The notes beneath the pieces are model-generated. The model ran no database searches and was not told where the DNA came from. It saw only the letters and a program-made list of their open reading frames with translations. From positions 24,431 through 88,430 of the forward strand of contig PMWT01000110.1 in the NCBI GenBank assembly GCA_003166025.1: a stretch of 64,000 nt of DNA. The letters are read 5' to 3'. Of the stretch, positions 12,374 through 20,552 are shown piece after piece. Numbering within the stretch: the stretch's first letter is position 1; the number at the start of each line of letters is the position of its first letter. The position numbers were made by a program, and so were the translations under genes. The DNA comes from Acidimicrobiaceae bacterium (GTDB lineage Bacteria > Actinomycetota > Acidimicrobiia > Acidimicrobiales > Palsa-688).

Positions 12374-13351
12374 TCAGGCCCGGTGCATCTCGTGACCGGC
12401 CGCGTCCACCCGGCCTTGCCCCACCAACCAGGCCAGGGACTCGAACACCGCGTCCAGAGAGCTGTAGCGGGGCCGGTAGCCCAGGGCCTTGACGGCCTTG
12501 TCGATGCTCATCGAAGGACTGTGAGAGATGTGGTCCCACGTGGCTTGAGCATCCTGGGGCTCCCAGGCGCCCGCCCAGGTCTCCCAGGGTTGGAACGACA
12601 ACCGGGCGCTTTGCCCGAACCAGGCGGCCACGCTCTCGGCGTAGCCGCGCAGGGTGAGGGCACGCGCCGAGACCAGGTGGAACGCCTCGCCGGAAGCAGC
12701 GCCGGGATCGGACAGCGCCTGGGCGAACCCCTGGGCGACGTCGTCGGCATGTACGTGATGGACGGTCTCCAGGCCAAGGTTGGGCAAGGCCAGCTCGTCG
12801 CCGCGGGCCAACCGGTTGAAGACTTCGAGGTTTAGGTTGCCGGCGGGGTTGACGGGCGCCCAGCCGGGCCCGACGATATGGCCCGGGCGCAGGACGGTGC
12901 AGCGCAGCCTGCCCTGGTGGGCGGCGCCGAGCAGGAGCTCTTCGATGGCGGCCTTCTGCGTCCCGTAGTCGCCGAACGGCTGGCGGGCCTCGTCCTCGGC
13001 GACGGGCACCTCCACCGCACTGCCGTGCACCCAGATGGTCCCGCAGTGCAGGAGGTAGGAGCCCAACGGGACCAGGGCTTCGAGCAACTGGCGGGCCGAG
13101 GGCACGCTGAAGCACACGAGGTCGACCACCGCGTCAGGACGCAACGCCGCCACCCGGGAGCCGAAGGTGGTGGCCCCGTCCTCGGCTTCCCGGTCGACCT
13201 GCACCCGCTCGACCTGGTCCCAGGCCGGGTGCTCCAGGTACGGGCCCCGCTGGCCCCGGCTCATGGCGACGACCTCGTGACCGGCCATGACCAGCCGGGG
13301 GACCAGGTAAGTACCTATGTGGCCCGTGGCCCCCACTACCAGCACCTTCAT
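12374..13351 (-). CDS. NAD-dependent epimerase/dehydratase family protein
   Basis: An extended short-chain dehydrogenase of 325 residues. The N-terminal Rossmann fingerprint is MKVLVVGATGHIGTYLVPRL, and DYGTQKAAIEEL supplies the YxxxK pair near residue 135. LRPGHIVGPG and HVHADDVAQGF are typical of sugar-nucleotide epimerase and isoflavone-reductase-like members. ISHSPSMSIDKAVKALGYRPRY is the usual C-terminal substrate segment. It starts four bases after the moaA stop, so it is the last gene of the regulator-moaA unit. Its substrate is unknown, and why it is coupled to molybdenum cofactor synthesis is unclear. Confidence 0.85.
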   Translation of the reverse strand: MKVLVVGATGHIGTYLVPRLVMAGHEVVAMSRGQRGPYLEHPAWDQVERVQVDREAEDGATTFGSRVAALRPDAVVDLVCFSVPSARQLLEALVPLGSYLLHCGTIWVHGSAVEVPVAEDEARQPFGDYGTQKAAIEELLLGAAHQGRLRCTVLRPGHIVGPGWAPVNPAGNLNLEVFNRLARGDELALPNLGLETVHHVHADDVAQGFAQALSDPGAASGEAFHLVSARALTLRGYAESVAAWFGQSARLSFQPWETWAGAWEPQDAQATWDHISHSPSMSIDKAVKALGYRPRYSSLDAVFESLAWLVGQGRVDAAGHEMHRA

Positions 13352-13355
13352 GAGC

Positions 13356-14432
13356 TCACCCTCCGATCATGGACATGGACCGGGACGGTCGCAAGAAGCC
13401 CGGGTCGTTGATGCCATGCCCGGGAAGCTTGCCCCACACCGAACGGCGCAGTGCCAAGGCGATGTCCTCGTCGCTCCCCCCACTACGCAGGAGGGTGCGG
13501 ACCGAGACCTCGTCGTCCGAGAAAAGGCAGTTGCGGACGGCGCCGTCGGCGGTGAGCCGCAGCCGGTTGCAAGTACCACAAAACGGGCGCGTCACGCTGG
13601 CCACCACACCGATCTCACCGCCACCGTCGCAGAACCGGTAGCGGTCGGCCGGCGCCGGGTCGCCCTCAGAGGGCTTGACGGCCTCGATGGGCCAGCTGGC
13701 GTTTATGCGAGCCAGCACGTCCTCGCTCGGGACCACCTGATCGCGCCGCCAGCCCCCTTCGGCGTCCAGAGGCATGAACTCGATGAACCGGACGGTACGG
13801 CCGTACCGGCGAGCAAAAGCGGCGAAGTCCAGGACCTCGTCGTCGTTGACGCCCGAGATCAACACGACGTTGACCTTGAGAGGCGCGAGGCCGGCGGCTT
13901 CGGCGGCGTCCATGGCCACCAGGACCGTAGCCAGTTGCCCGCGCCGGCGGATCTGCGCGAACCGGTCCGGCCGCAGGGAGTCGCAGCTGATGTTGACGCG
14001 GTGCAGCCCGGCCCGGGCGAGCTCGGCCGCCACCGGTGCCAGCACGGTCCCGTTCGTGGTCAAGGAGAGGTCGTCGAAGCCGACGGTCGACAGCTGGCGG
14101 ACCAGCTCGACAAGGCCTCGGCGCACGAGAGGTTCCCCACCGGTGAGACGGAGCGACCTCACCCCCAGGGAACGGGCCACGCCCGCCACCCGGGCGATCT
14201 CCTCGAACGAAAGGATCTCCGCCCGGGGCAGGAAGGGCACGCCTTCCTCGGGCAGGCAGTAGACGCAGCGCAGGTTGCAGCGATCGGTGACCGACACCCG
14301 CAGGTCGGTGTGGACGCGGCCGTAGCCGTCCACGAGCGGTCCTTCGAGGGGCATCGAAGCCTGCGCCGGAGCCCCGCTGGGAGGGCGTACGCCACGGCGC
14401 AGGACGACCGGCACTTCGGACGACGCGTTCAT
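13356..14432 (-). CDS. moaA: GTP 3',8-cyclase (molybdenum cofactor biosynthesis)
   Basis: MoaA is the radical SAM enzyme that rearranges GTP in the first step of molybdopterin synthesis. The ATG at 14432 gives 358 residues; the longer ORF enters the upstream gene. The SAM cluster motif is C52-x3-C56-x2-C59 (DRCNLRCVYC). The second cluster is carried by RPFCGTCNRLRLTADG and the Cys in VRNCLF. The chain ends in the Gly-Gly pair (SMIGG) essential in this family. It overlaps the regulator gene by ATGA and is followed four bases later by the epimerase-like gene. The divergent molybdoenzyme operon is the obvious client for the cofactor. Confidence 0.96.
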   Translation of the reverse strand: MNASSEVPVVLRRGVRPPSGAPAQASMPLEGPLVDGYGRVHTDLRVSVTDRCNLRCVYCLPEEGVPFLPRAEILSFEEIARVAGVARSLGVRSLRLTGGEPLVRRGLVELVRQLSTVGFDDLSLTTNGTVLAPVAAELARAGLHRVNISCDSLRPDRFAQIRRRGQLATVLVAMDAAEAAGLAPLKVNVVLISGVNDDEVLDFAAFARRYGRTVRFIEFMPLDAEGGWRRDQVVPSEDVLARINASWPIEAVKPSEGDPAPADRYRFCDGGGEIGVVASVTRPFCGTCNRLRLTADGAVRNCLFSDDEVSVRTLLRSGGSDEDIALALRRSVWGKLPGHGINDPGFLRPSRSMSMIGG

Positions 14433-15157
14433 TCCCGCACGGCCAGCTGCACGATGCACGCGACCGGCTCGTCGGTCACGAACGGTTCCAGGCCGGCGAC
14501 GTCCAGGGGAGAGTCCAGACGCTCGACAGTAGCCTTGAGCATGCCGAGGTGGATGCCGCAAACCACGGCGCGGGACTCGTAAGCCACCTCCCGGAACGGG
14601 CAATGGTGCAGCACGATCCGGTCGGCGACGCGGTCCGGCTCGGGCTCGAACCCGAGCTGCTTGAGCAAGTCGACGGCGACGGCCATGGTCTCGTCCGCAG
14701 AGAGCCGCTGCGTCGGCAAGGCCACGTGGCTCAGCACCGTCGCCCATCTACGGCCGGCCCGCAACGCCTCGTTGGGCACGTCCGGCAGCGCGGAGAGCTG
14801 TTGGGCGAGGAGACGGGCCAGTTCGCGGTAACTGACGCCAGCCTCCCCGGCCCGGCCATCAAGCAAGCTCCGGGTGGGCGCCGCCATCTCGTAGAGAACG
14901 CGGGGGCGGCCCCTCCGGGAACGGTCTTCGGTCCGTCGCTCCACCAGGCCAACGGAACATAGGACTTCGAGGTGGACCCGGGCCGTGTTGGGGTGCAAGC
15001 CGACCGAAGCGCCCGCTTCGACGGCGTCGAGCGGACCGCCCACCTGGTGCAGAGCTGCCAGCAGCGCCTGGCGGCTCTCCCCCGCCAGTGCCCGGTAAGT
15101 CGCCCGCTGCCCGCTCGCCGGCGCAGGTACCGGGGCAACGGCGTCCATCAGCGACAT
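14429..15157 (-). CDS. HTH transcriptional regulator with C-terminal cysteine domain
   Basis: A 242-residue regulator. Residues about 20-95 form a winged helix-turn-helix of the ArsR/COG2345 sort (ESRQALLAALHQVGGPLDAV, GLHPNTARVHLEVLCSVGLV, then the RRGRPRVLYE wing). The C-terminal half has HHCPFREVAYES, VVCGIHLGMLKATVERL and VACIVQL, giving three Cys and neighbouring His residues in the spacing seen in SufR-like, Fe-S or metal-sensing regulators. Cluster binding is inference. It overlaps moaA by ATGA and faces the molybdoenzyme operon across 180 bp that hold a large palindrome, so control of both directions is likely. Confidence 0.82.
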   Translation of the reverse strand: MSLMDAVAPVPAPASGQRATYRALAGESRQALLAALHQVGGPLDAVEAGASVGLHPNTARVHLEVLCSVGLVERRTEDRSRRGRPRVLYEMAAPTRSLLDGRAGEAGVSYRELARLLAQQLSALPDVPNEALRAGRRWATVLSHVALPTQRLSADETMAVAVDLLKQLGFEPEPDRVADRIVLHHCPFREVAYESRAVVCGIHLGMLKATVERLDSPLDVAGLEPFVTDEPVACIVQLAVRE

Positions 15158-15200
15158 GGTTGCATTATTACTCGCCTACGCAATGAATAACCAGCCGTCA

Positions 15201-15229
15201 TTATCTAGGGGCCGTACGGCCCTAGGTAA
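15201..15229. promoter_or_regulatory. 29-bp near-perfect palindrome, candidate operator
   Basis: The core GGCCGTACGGCC is a perfect 12-bp palindrome. It is flanked on both sides by CTAG (one extra G on the left) and then by TTA/TAA, making a nearly symmetric 29-bp site. It lies between the divergent HTH regulator and the molybdoenzyme operon, 44 bp from the regulator start. An operator for that regulator is the simplest reading; an mRNA hairpin in the operon leader is the alternative. Confidence 0.55.
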
Positions 15230-15278
15230 GCGCCACTTGGGACTGGTTGAGTAGCCCCTGAAAGCCCGACGGGAGGTG

Positions 15279-15341
15279 ATGCAGAGCATGGCCAAGACCC
15301 CGCGGGCCAGCAACGACAAGAGAACAGAGGTCCCAAGATGA
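15279..15341 (+). CDS. Possible 20-residue leader peptide of the molybdoenzyme operon
   Basis: An ORF begins at ATG 15279 or at the in-frame ATG 15288, which has GGGAGG eleven bases upstream. It reads MQSMAKTPRASNDKRTEVPR and ends on the TGA at 15339-15341, overlapping the ATG of the next gene as ATGA. This arrangement would couple translation of the catalytic subunit to the leader. The peptide has no recognisable family, and the overlap could be chance. Confidence 0.4.
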   Translation: MQSMAKTPRASNDKRTEVPR

Positions 15342-17848
15342 GCTTGTCGAGACGTGCCTTTCTCGGCGGGAGCGCCGCGGCCGTGGGCGGGTTGGCGCTG
15401 GCTGACCACCTGCGGTTCTTCCGACCGCTCTCGGCGGACGCGGCGGCGGCCGAACTCAGCGGGTCTGGGGCGGTAGCGACGGGCAAAGAGCTCGTCTACC
15501 GGACCGGGCACTCCAACAACTGCGACGGCGCCTGTGGCCACCTGGTCCACGTGGTCGACGGAAGGGTGACAATGGTAGGCCCGGCGGCCTGGGGCACCAA
15601 GACGGTCTCGGGCGCTCCGGCCCCAACGTTCCACCCGCGCATCTGTGCCCGTGGCCTCTCCCAGATCTCCAACACCTACAGCCCGGACCGGATCAAGTAC
15701 CCCTACAAGCGGGTCGGCGCCCGAGGCTCGGGCAAGTGGGAACGCATCAGCTGGGACGAAGCCACGTCTCTCATCGCCGAGAACTTCACCCGCATCCAGG
15801 CGAAATACGGCAAGCCCTCGGTCTGGGTCGCCCCTTACACCGGTTCCCTGGCCCTGATCGAAGGCGTCGTGGGAGCGGGTTTCCGCTTCGCCAGCGTCAT
15901 CGGGGCCTCGGCGGGCGACTCAGAGGGCGACAACGAAGGCGACTCGGCCACACCGGCGGGATGGAACTATGTTCTCGTCGACCCGGACAACCCGGCTAAC
16001 GGCGGGGGCTTTTTCACCGGCCACGAGTCGGTGGACTTCCTCAGCGCCAAGACCATCGTGTTCTGGGCCAATAACGTCGCCGAGACGTCGCTGCCGGACT
16101 GGCGGGTCATGGTCGACGCCCGCGACCAAAACGGCACCCAGTTGATCTCGATCGACCCGAGGTTCACTGTTACCTCCGCCGCCAGCGACCAATGGCTGCC
16201 CATCCGGCCCGGCGCGGACACCGCCCTCATCGACGGGCTCATCAACTACGTGCTGGCCAACGACCTGTACGACGCCGACTACGTTCGCGCCTACACCGTC
16301 GGGCCGTACCTGGTCGACCCCAGGACCAAGGGGTGGCTGCGGGCCAAGGAATTCATAGCCGGCGCCAAGGGCAAAGCCGGCGAGGACTATGTCGTCCTCG
16401 ACGAGGCCGACGGGAAGGTCAAAGCGGCCAGTGACCCCACCCTAAAGTCGCCCGCCCTGCTCGGTACCCACACCGTGGGCCACCTACAGGCGCGCCCAGC
16501 CCTGCAGGCCCTGGTCGATGCCGTGGCCCCGTTCACGCCCGAGTACACGTCCCAGCTCACCGACCTGCCGGCGGCGCAGATCATCTCCCTGGCCCAAACC
16601 TGGGGCACGGTCAAGCCTCTGGCCGTCCGGGTCGGGTTCGGCCTCTCCCACTGGTACCACGGCGACCTCCACATGCAGGGCCTGCTGACCCTCCAGGCCA
16701 TCACCGGGAACATCGGGGTGCACGGGGGGGGCGTCACCACCTTCGCCGGTGGCATCACGACGACGGCCTTTGATTTCGGCCACTTCTGGAACCCCACGGG
16801 CAAGCCCTACACGGTCCTCGAGCCGATGGACTTCTGCGACGCCGTAGAGCACGACAAACCGTTCCCGGTCCGGGCGGCCTGGTTCATGATCGACAACTTC
16901 GCCCAACAGATGTCGGACCGCAACCGCGTGGTACAGGCCATGAACGACCTCGAGTTTTGCGTGGTGTCCGACTACGTGCTCTCGGCCACCGCCGACATCG
17001 CCGACGTGGTCCTCCCGGCCTGTACTTATCTCGAAAAAACCGACCTGCTGTCGTCGAACAACTTCTACCTCCAGTACATGCCGAAGATCATCGACCCGCT
17101 CTTCGAGTCGAAGTCGGATCTCGACGCCATACGCATGATCGCCCAGAAGATGGGCGTGGGACAGTACTTCGACAAGTCCCCCGACGAGTACCTGCGCCAG
17201 ATCATGCATATGGGCCAGGCCGACGCCGACCCCACGGTAAAGGGGCTCACCTGGGAACAGCTCACTACGGACACGGTGCACCTGAACACCGACCCGCTCC
17301 CCTACGTACCGTTCTTCAACAAGCAGTTCCCGACCAAGAGCGGCAAGATCGAGTTTTACGTCGAGATGCTGGTCCCCTTCGACCAGGAGCTCGCCGTGCA
17401 CAAGGAGCCGATAGAGGCGTCGCCCACCAACCCGCTGTACGAGAAGTTCCCTCTCGTGTTCCTCTCGACCCACACCAAGTTCCGCACCCACTCCCAGTAC
17501 GTGAACCTCCCCTGGCTGAAAGAAGTCAACAACGGTGGCCAAGGCTTCTTGGAGATCAACCCCAAGGACAGCGCCTCGCGCGGTATCTCCGAGGGTGAGG
17601 TGGTGAGGGTGTTCAACAACCGCGGCCAAATGAAGGTGCGGGCCAGGCTGACTGAGTCCATGAAGCCCGGCGTGGTCAATTGCTACCAGGGCGGCTGGGA
17701 CACCATCAAGGTCAAGCACTATATCGAGGGTCACCCCAACAACCTGACCCACCAGATCGCCAAGCCGGCGCAGGCCCTGATCCCCAATTTCCCTTCCAAC
17801 GCCGCATACTACGACTGCTTGGTCCAAGTCGAGCGAGTGGAGGACTGA
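15338..17848 (+). CDS. Tat-exported molybdopterin oxidoreductase, type II DMSO reductase family
   Basis: The 836-residue catalytic subunit begins with a twin-arginine signal (SRRAFLGGSAAAVGG). The N-terminal cluster site reads HSNNCDGACGH and later HPRICARG, the His-x3-Cys-x3-Cys form seen in NarG, ethylbenzene dehydrogenase and other type II members. GDSEGDNEGD stands where these enzymes place an Asp molybdenum ligand; that assignment is inference. TIVFWANNVAETS, GFGLSHWYHGDL, TGNIGVHGGG and the C-terminal RTHSQYVNLPWLKEV are molybdopterin-binding segments. With the downstream Fe-S, NrfD-like and TorD-like genes it should form a membrane-bound, outward-facing respiratory complex. The electron acceptor or donor cannot be read from the sequence; nitrate, sulfur oxyanions, chlorate-type oxyanions or hydrocarbons are all possible. 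Confidence 0.9.
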   Translation: MSLSRRAFLGGSAAAVGGLALADHLRFFRPLSADAAAAELSGSGAVATGKELVYRTGHSNNCDGACGHLVHVVDGRVTMVGPAAWGTKTVSGAPAPTFHPRICARGLSQISNTYSPDRIKYPYKRVGARGSGKWERISWDEATSLIAENFTRIQAKYGKPSVWVAPYTGSLALIEGVVGAGFRFASVIGASAGDSEGDNEGDSATPAGWNYVLVDPDNPANGGGFFTGHESVDFLSAKTIVFWANNVAETSLPDWRVMVDARDQNGTQLISIDPRFTVTSAASDQWLPIRPGADTALIDGLINYVLANDLYDADYVRAYTVGPYLVDPRTKGWLRAKEFIAGAKGKAGEDYVVLDEADGKVKAASDPTLKSPALLGTHTVGHLQARPALQALVDAVAPFTPEYTSQLTDLPAAQIISLAQTWGTVKPLAVRVGFGLSHWYHGDLHMQGLLTLQAITGNIGVHGGGVTTFAGGITTTAFDFGHFWNPTGKPYTVLEPMDFCDAVEHDKPFPVRAAWFMIDNFAQQMSDRNRVVQAMNDLEFCVVSDYVLSATADIADVVLPACTYLEKTDLLSSNNFYLQYMPKIIDPLFESKSDLDAIRMIAQKMGVGQYFDKSPDEYLRQIMHMGQADADPTVKGLTWEQLTTDTVHLNTDPLPYVPFFNKQFPTKSGKIEFYVEMLVPFDQELAVHKEPIEASPTNPLYEKFPLVFLSTHTKFRTHSQYVNLPWLKEVNNGGQGFLEINPKDSASRGISEGEVVRVFNNRGQMKVRARLTESMKPGVVNCYQGGWDTIKVKHYIEGHPNNLTHQIAKPAQALIPNFPSNAAYYDCLVQVERVED

Positions 17849-17853
17849 CGCAA

Positions 17854-18585
17854 ATGGCCGCGAAAAACCACCCTACGACCCCTCACCATGCCATGGTCAT
17901 CGACACCAGCCGGTGCATCGGCTGCTGGGCCTGCGCCGTGGGCTGTAAGCAGGTCAACAACGAACCTTTGGGGTTTTGGTGGAACCGGGTGCTAACCACC
18001 GCTCCCAACCAGTCGACGGCACTGAAGGAACCGGCCAGCGAGAACATCGATGTGCCCTGGGGGATCTTCCCGAACGTGGAGCTGGCTTATCTGCCCGTCG
18101 CCTGCCAGCACTGCAACGACGCCCCGTGCGTGAAGGTGTGCCCGGTGCAGGCGACTTTCCGTCGCGACGACGGCACCGTCCTGGTGGACTACCAACGTTG
18201 CATCGGTTGCCGGTACTGCATGGCGGCCTGCCCCTACGGAGTGCGCATCTTCAACTGGGGCGACGCCGAGTACGCGCCGGGAGGTGCCGTGGGTTACGGG
18301 AAGGACTACGTGACCGAGGGCCACCTGGTGTTCGAGCCCGAACGCCCCAAAGGCGTAGTGGAGAAATGCACGTTCTGCGTCGAGCGCATCGACGTAGGCG
18401 AAGAGCCCTTCTGCGTCGAGGTGTGCCCGATGGGTGCCCGCGTCTTCGGTGACCTCAACGACCCCGAAAGCGAAGTCAGCCAGCTCGTGAACGACAGTGG
18501 CGGGGCTCAGTTGCACCCCGAGCTGGGCACTGACCCGAATGTCTATTACCTGCCCATCCGCAAGCGCGTGGCGAGCGAGAGCTGA
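17854..18585 (+). CDS. Four-cluster ferredoxin-type subunit of the molybdoenzyme
   Basis: The ATG at 17854, five bases after the catalytic subunit stop, gives 243 residues of the DmsB/PsrB/NrfC type. Four cysteine groups are visible: CIGCWACAVGCK, CQHCNDAPCVKVCP, CIGCRYCMAACPYG and CTFCVERIDVGEEPFCVEVCP, enough for four [4Fe-4S] clusters. It would wire the catalytic subunit to the membrane anchor. There is no own signal peptide, consistent with co-export as a partner of the Tat subunit. Confidence 0.93.
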   Translation: MAAKNHPTTPHHAMVIDTSRCIGCWACAVGCKQVNNEPLGFWWNRVLTTAPNQSTALKEPASENIDVPWGIFPNVELAYLPVACQHCNDAPCVKVCPVQATFRRDDGTVLVDYQRCIGCRYCMAACPYGVRIFNWGDAEYAPGGAVGYGKDYVTEGHLVFEPERPKGVVEKCTFCVERIDVGEEPFCVEVCPMGARVFGDLNDPESEVSQLVNDSGGAQLHPELGTDPNVYYLPIRKRVASES

Positions 18586-18597
18586 GGAGGCTAAACC

Positions 18598-19848
18598 ATG
18601 ACCAGTCCTGCTATACCTCTCCCCGTCACAGCCGACGGCGCCGGTACCCGGCGGCTGGGGGGCCGCCTGTGGTACGCGGTGCTCACTGCCGCGGCCGCCT
18701 TCGGGCTGGCGGCGTGGATCTACGAACTAGAAAAGGGCCTTTCCTCCACGGGCATGCGCGATGTCGTGTCCTGGGGGATGTACATCTTCACATTTGCTTT
18801 CTTCATCGGCTTGTCCGCCGGAGGCCTGATAATGGCCTCGAGCGCGGAGGTGTTCGGGATCAAGGCCCTCAAGCCCCTCTCCCGGCTAGGGGTGCTTTCG
18901 GCCGCCGCCTGCGTGAGCGTGGCCGCGCTCATGATCATCCCCGACCTCGGCCGGCCCGACCGGATCCTCAACATTTTCGTCCACCCCAACTGGAGCTCCC
19001 CGCTGATCTGGGACATCCTCATAATCTCCGTCTACTTCGTTTTCTCCGTTGTGGACCTGGCTGTTCTGCACCAGCATGAGGCGGAGCCGACCAAGCTGCG
19101 CCGCACGGCCAGGGCCCTCGCCTATGTAGGGCTCCCGACTGCGGTGCTGCTCCATTCCGTAACGGCCTGGATCTTCGGCCTTCAGATCGCCCGGACGTGG
19201 TGGAACACGGCCCTCATGGCCCCATTGTTCGTCGTTTCCGCCATCCTGTCAGGCACTGCTCTCGTGACGCTCCTCGCCCTGGCCAGCGAACGCTGGGCCG
19301 GTTTCAGCCTGCCGGCTCAGACAAAAAGCTGGCTGCGCGGCTTTATCACCGTCGCCCTGATCATCGACCTGTTCTTCGTCGGCTGTGATTACATCACTGT
19401 CCTGTGGGGCAACGTGCCCGCCGACCGCTCAGCCCTCAACCTCGTGCTGCCCGGTGGCGCCTGGTCGTGGACCTTCTGGGGCGAATGGACCGTCGGTGGC
19501 GTGGTGCCGCTCTTGTTCCTGCTGGTGCCCCGCCTGCGCCGCCTGCCCGGTGCGCTCGGCCTGGCCGCCTTCCTCGCCATAGTGGGGGTCTACATCTTCC
19601 GCATCGAGCTTGTCGTGATCGGCTTCGTCAACCCGCTCACGCAGTACCCGCCCGGGAACGCCGTCGGCACCTATAACCCGGCGACCTCGTCGTTCCAGCT
19701 CGCCGGCCATTATGCCCCTACCTGGGTCGAGTACGGGATCGTGATAGGCCTCGTCGCCCTGTTCGCCGGCATGGTCACTTTCGGCTACCAGAGGCTCAGG
19801 ATGGCAAGCGCGCCAGCGCGCCCCGGCCGGCCGGCTCCAGACAAGTGA
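18598..19848 (+). CDS. NrfD/PsrC-like membrane anchor
   Basis: A 416-residue polytopic membrane protein with about nine to ten hydrophobic segments, starting with WYAVLTAAAAFGLAAWIYEL and WGMYIFTFAFFIGLSAGGLI. The order and the SWGMYIF/FFIGLSAGG motifs match NrfD-family quinol-interacting subunits. It follows the Fe-S subunit by 12 bp behind a GAGGAGG site and overlaps the chaperone gene by GTGA. Its role would be to exchange electrons with the quinone pool and hold the complex on the membrane. Confidence 0.9.
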   Translation: MTSPAIPLPVTADGAGTRRLGGRLWYAVLTAAAAFGLAAWIYELEKGLSSTGMRDVVSWGMYIFTFAFFIGLSAGGLIMASSAEVFGIKALKPLSRLGVLSAAACVSVAALMIIPDLGRPDRILNIFVHPNWSSPLIWDILIISVYFVFSVVDLAVLHQHEAEPTKLRRTARALAYVGLPTAVLLHSVTAWIFGLQIARTWWNTALMAPLFVVSAILSGTALVTLLALASERWAGFSLPAQTKSWLRGFITVALIIDLFFVGCDYITVLWGNVPADRSALNLVLPGGAWSWTFWGEWTVGGVVPLLFLLVPRLRRLPGALGLAAFLAIVGVYIFRIELVVIGFVNPLTQYPPGNAVGTYNPATSSFQLAGHYAPTWVEYGIVIGLVALFAGMVTFGYQRLRMASAPARPGRPAPDK

Positions 19849-20552
19849 CAGACCGGGACAGAGTTACGACGGTCGCCCTCGAGGCCCGCCCCCGGGACCA
19901 CGGTGCGGCACCGGAGGCGGGCGGTCCCGGCGGCTCCGGACGCGGCTGCGGGCTGGACGAGGCCACCGCGGTGGCGGCCCTCCAACTGCTTGCTCACTGG
20001 TGGAGCCGGCCGGTGGCCAAGGAGGTCACCACTTGGTCCGGCGCCGCCGAAATCGAAGCAGAAGTCCGCAGCCGTATGCCCGAGGGGAAGGTGGACCTGC
20101 TCCTGAGCTCGGGGGGCGGAGATCGGACGGGCTTGCTGGACGAGCACGAACGTCTCTTCGTCGGCCCAGGACCGGTCCCGTGCCCTCCCTATGAGTCGTT
20201 TTGGCGTGAGGACGTGCCCATCGATATCCGCCGCAGCCTCATGGGCCCGTGCACAGCCGAACTGCGCCAGCTCTATGCGGTGCTCGGCCTGGAGATGGCA
20301 CCAGCCCCCGGCGAGATGCCTGACCATGTCGCCGTCGAGCTCGAGGCCCTCGCCTACGCCATCTCCTTGCCGGCCGCCCAGGCACAGGCCCGAGCGCTTT
20401 TCGCCGACCACCTACGGCGGTGGCTCCCCCGGCTGTGCCGGGCCGTGGCCCACGAGACGGAGAGCGATTTCTACCGCGACCTGGCCGAGACCACGCTGGC
20501 CTGGACGGGGCCGCTCCAGAGTTACATCGAGCTACTCGACCCGGGCTCATGA
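19845..20552 (+). CDS. TorD-family molybdoenzyme chaperone
   Basis: The GTG at 19845 overlaps the anchor gene stop as GTGA. The 235-residue, all-helical protein carries LLDEHERLFVGPGPVPCPPYES and EMPDHVAVELEALAYAI, the two conserved blocks of TorD/DmsD-like chaperones. Such proteins bind the Tat signal and hold the catalytic subunit until molybdopterin is inserted. The first ~40 residues are Gly/Pro-rich and poorly conserved, so a later start is possible. Its place in the operon assigns it to the 15338 gene product. Confidence 0.88.
   Translation: MTDRDRVTTVALEARPRDHGAAPEAGGPGGSGRGCGLDEATAVAALQLLAHWWSRPVAKEVTTWSGAAEIEAEVRSRMPEGKVDLLLSSGGGDRTGLLDEHERLFVGPGPVPCPPYESFWREDVPIDIRRSLMGPCTAELRQLYAVLGLEMAPAPGEMPDHVAVELEALAYAISLPAAQAQARALFADHLRRWLPRLCRAVAHETESDFYRDLAETTLAWTGPLQSYIELLDPGS

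Noticed and set aside
13317-14582. 421-residue plus-strand ORF over moaA
   Set aside because: moaA on the minus strand has every family motif; the plus-strand frame is a GC-rich shadow.
16484-17827. 447-residue antisense ORF under the molybdoenzyme gene
   Set aside because: It is a shadow of a well supported gene; composition rich in Val/His/Leu repeats, no family match.
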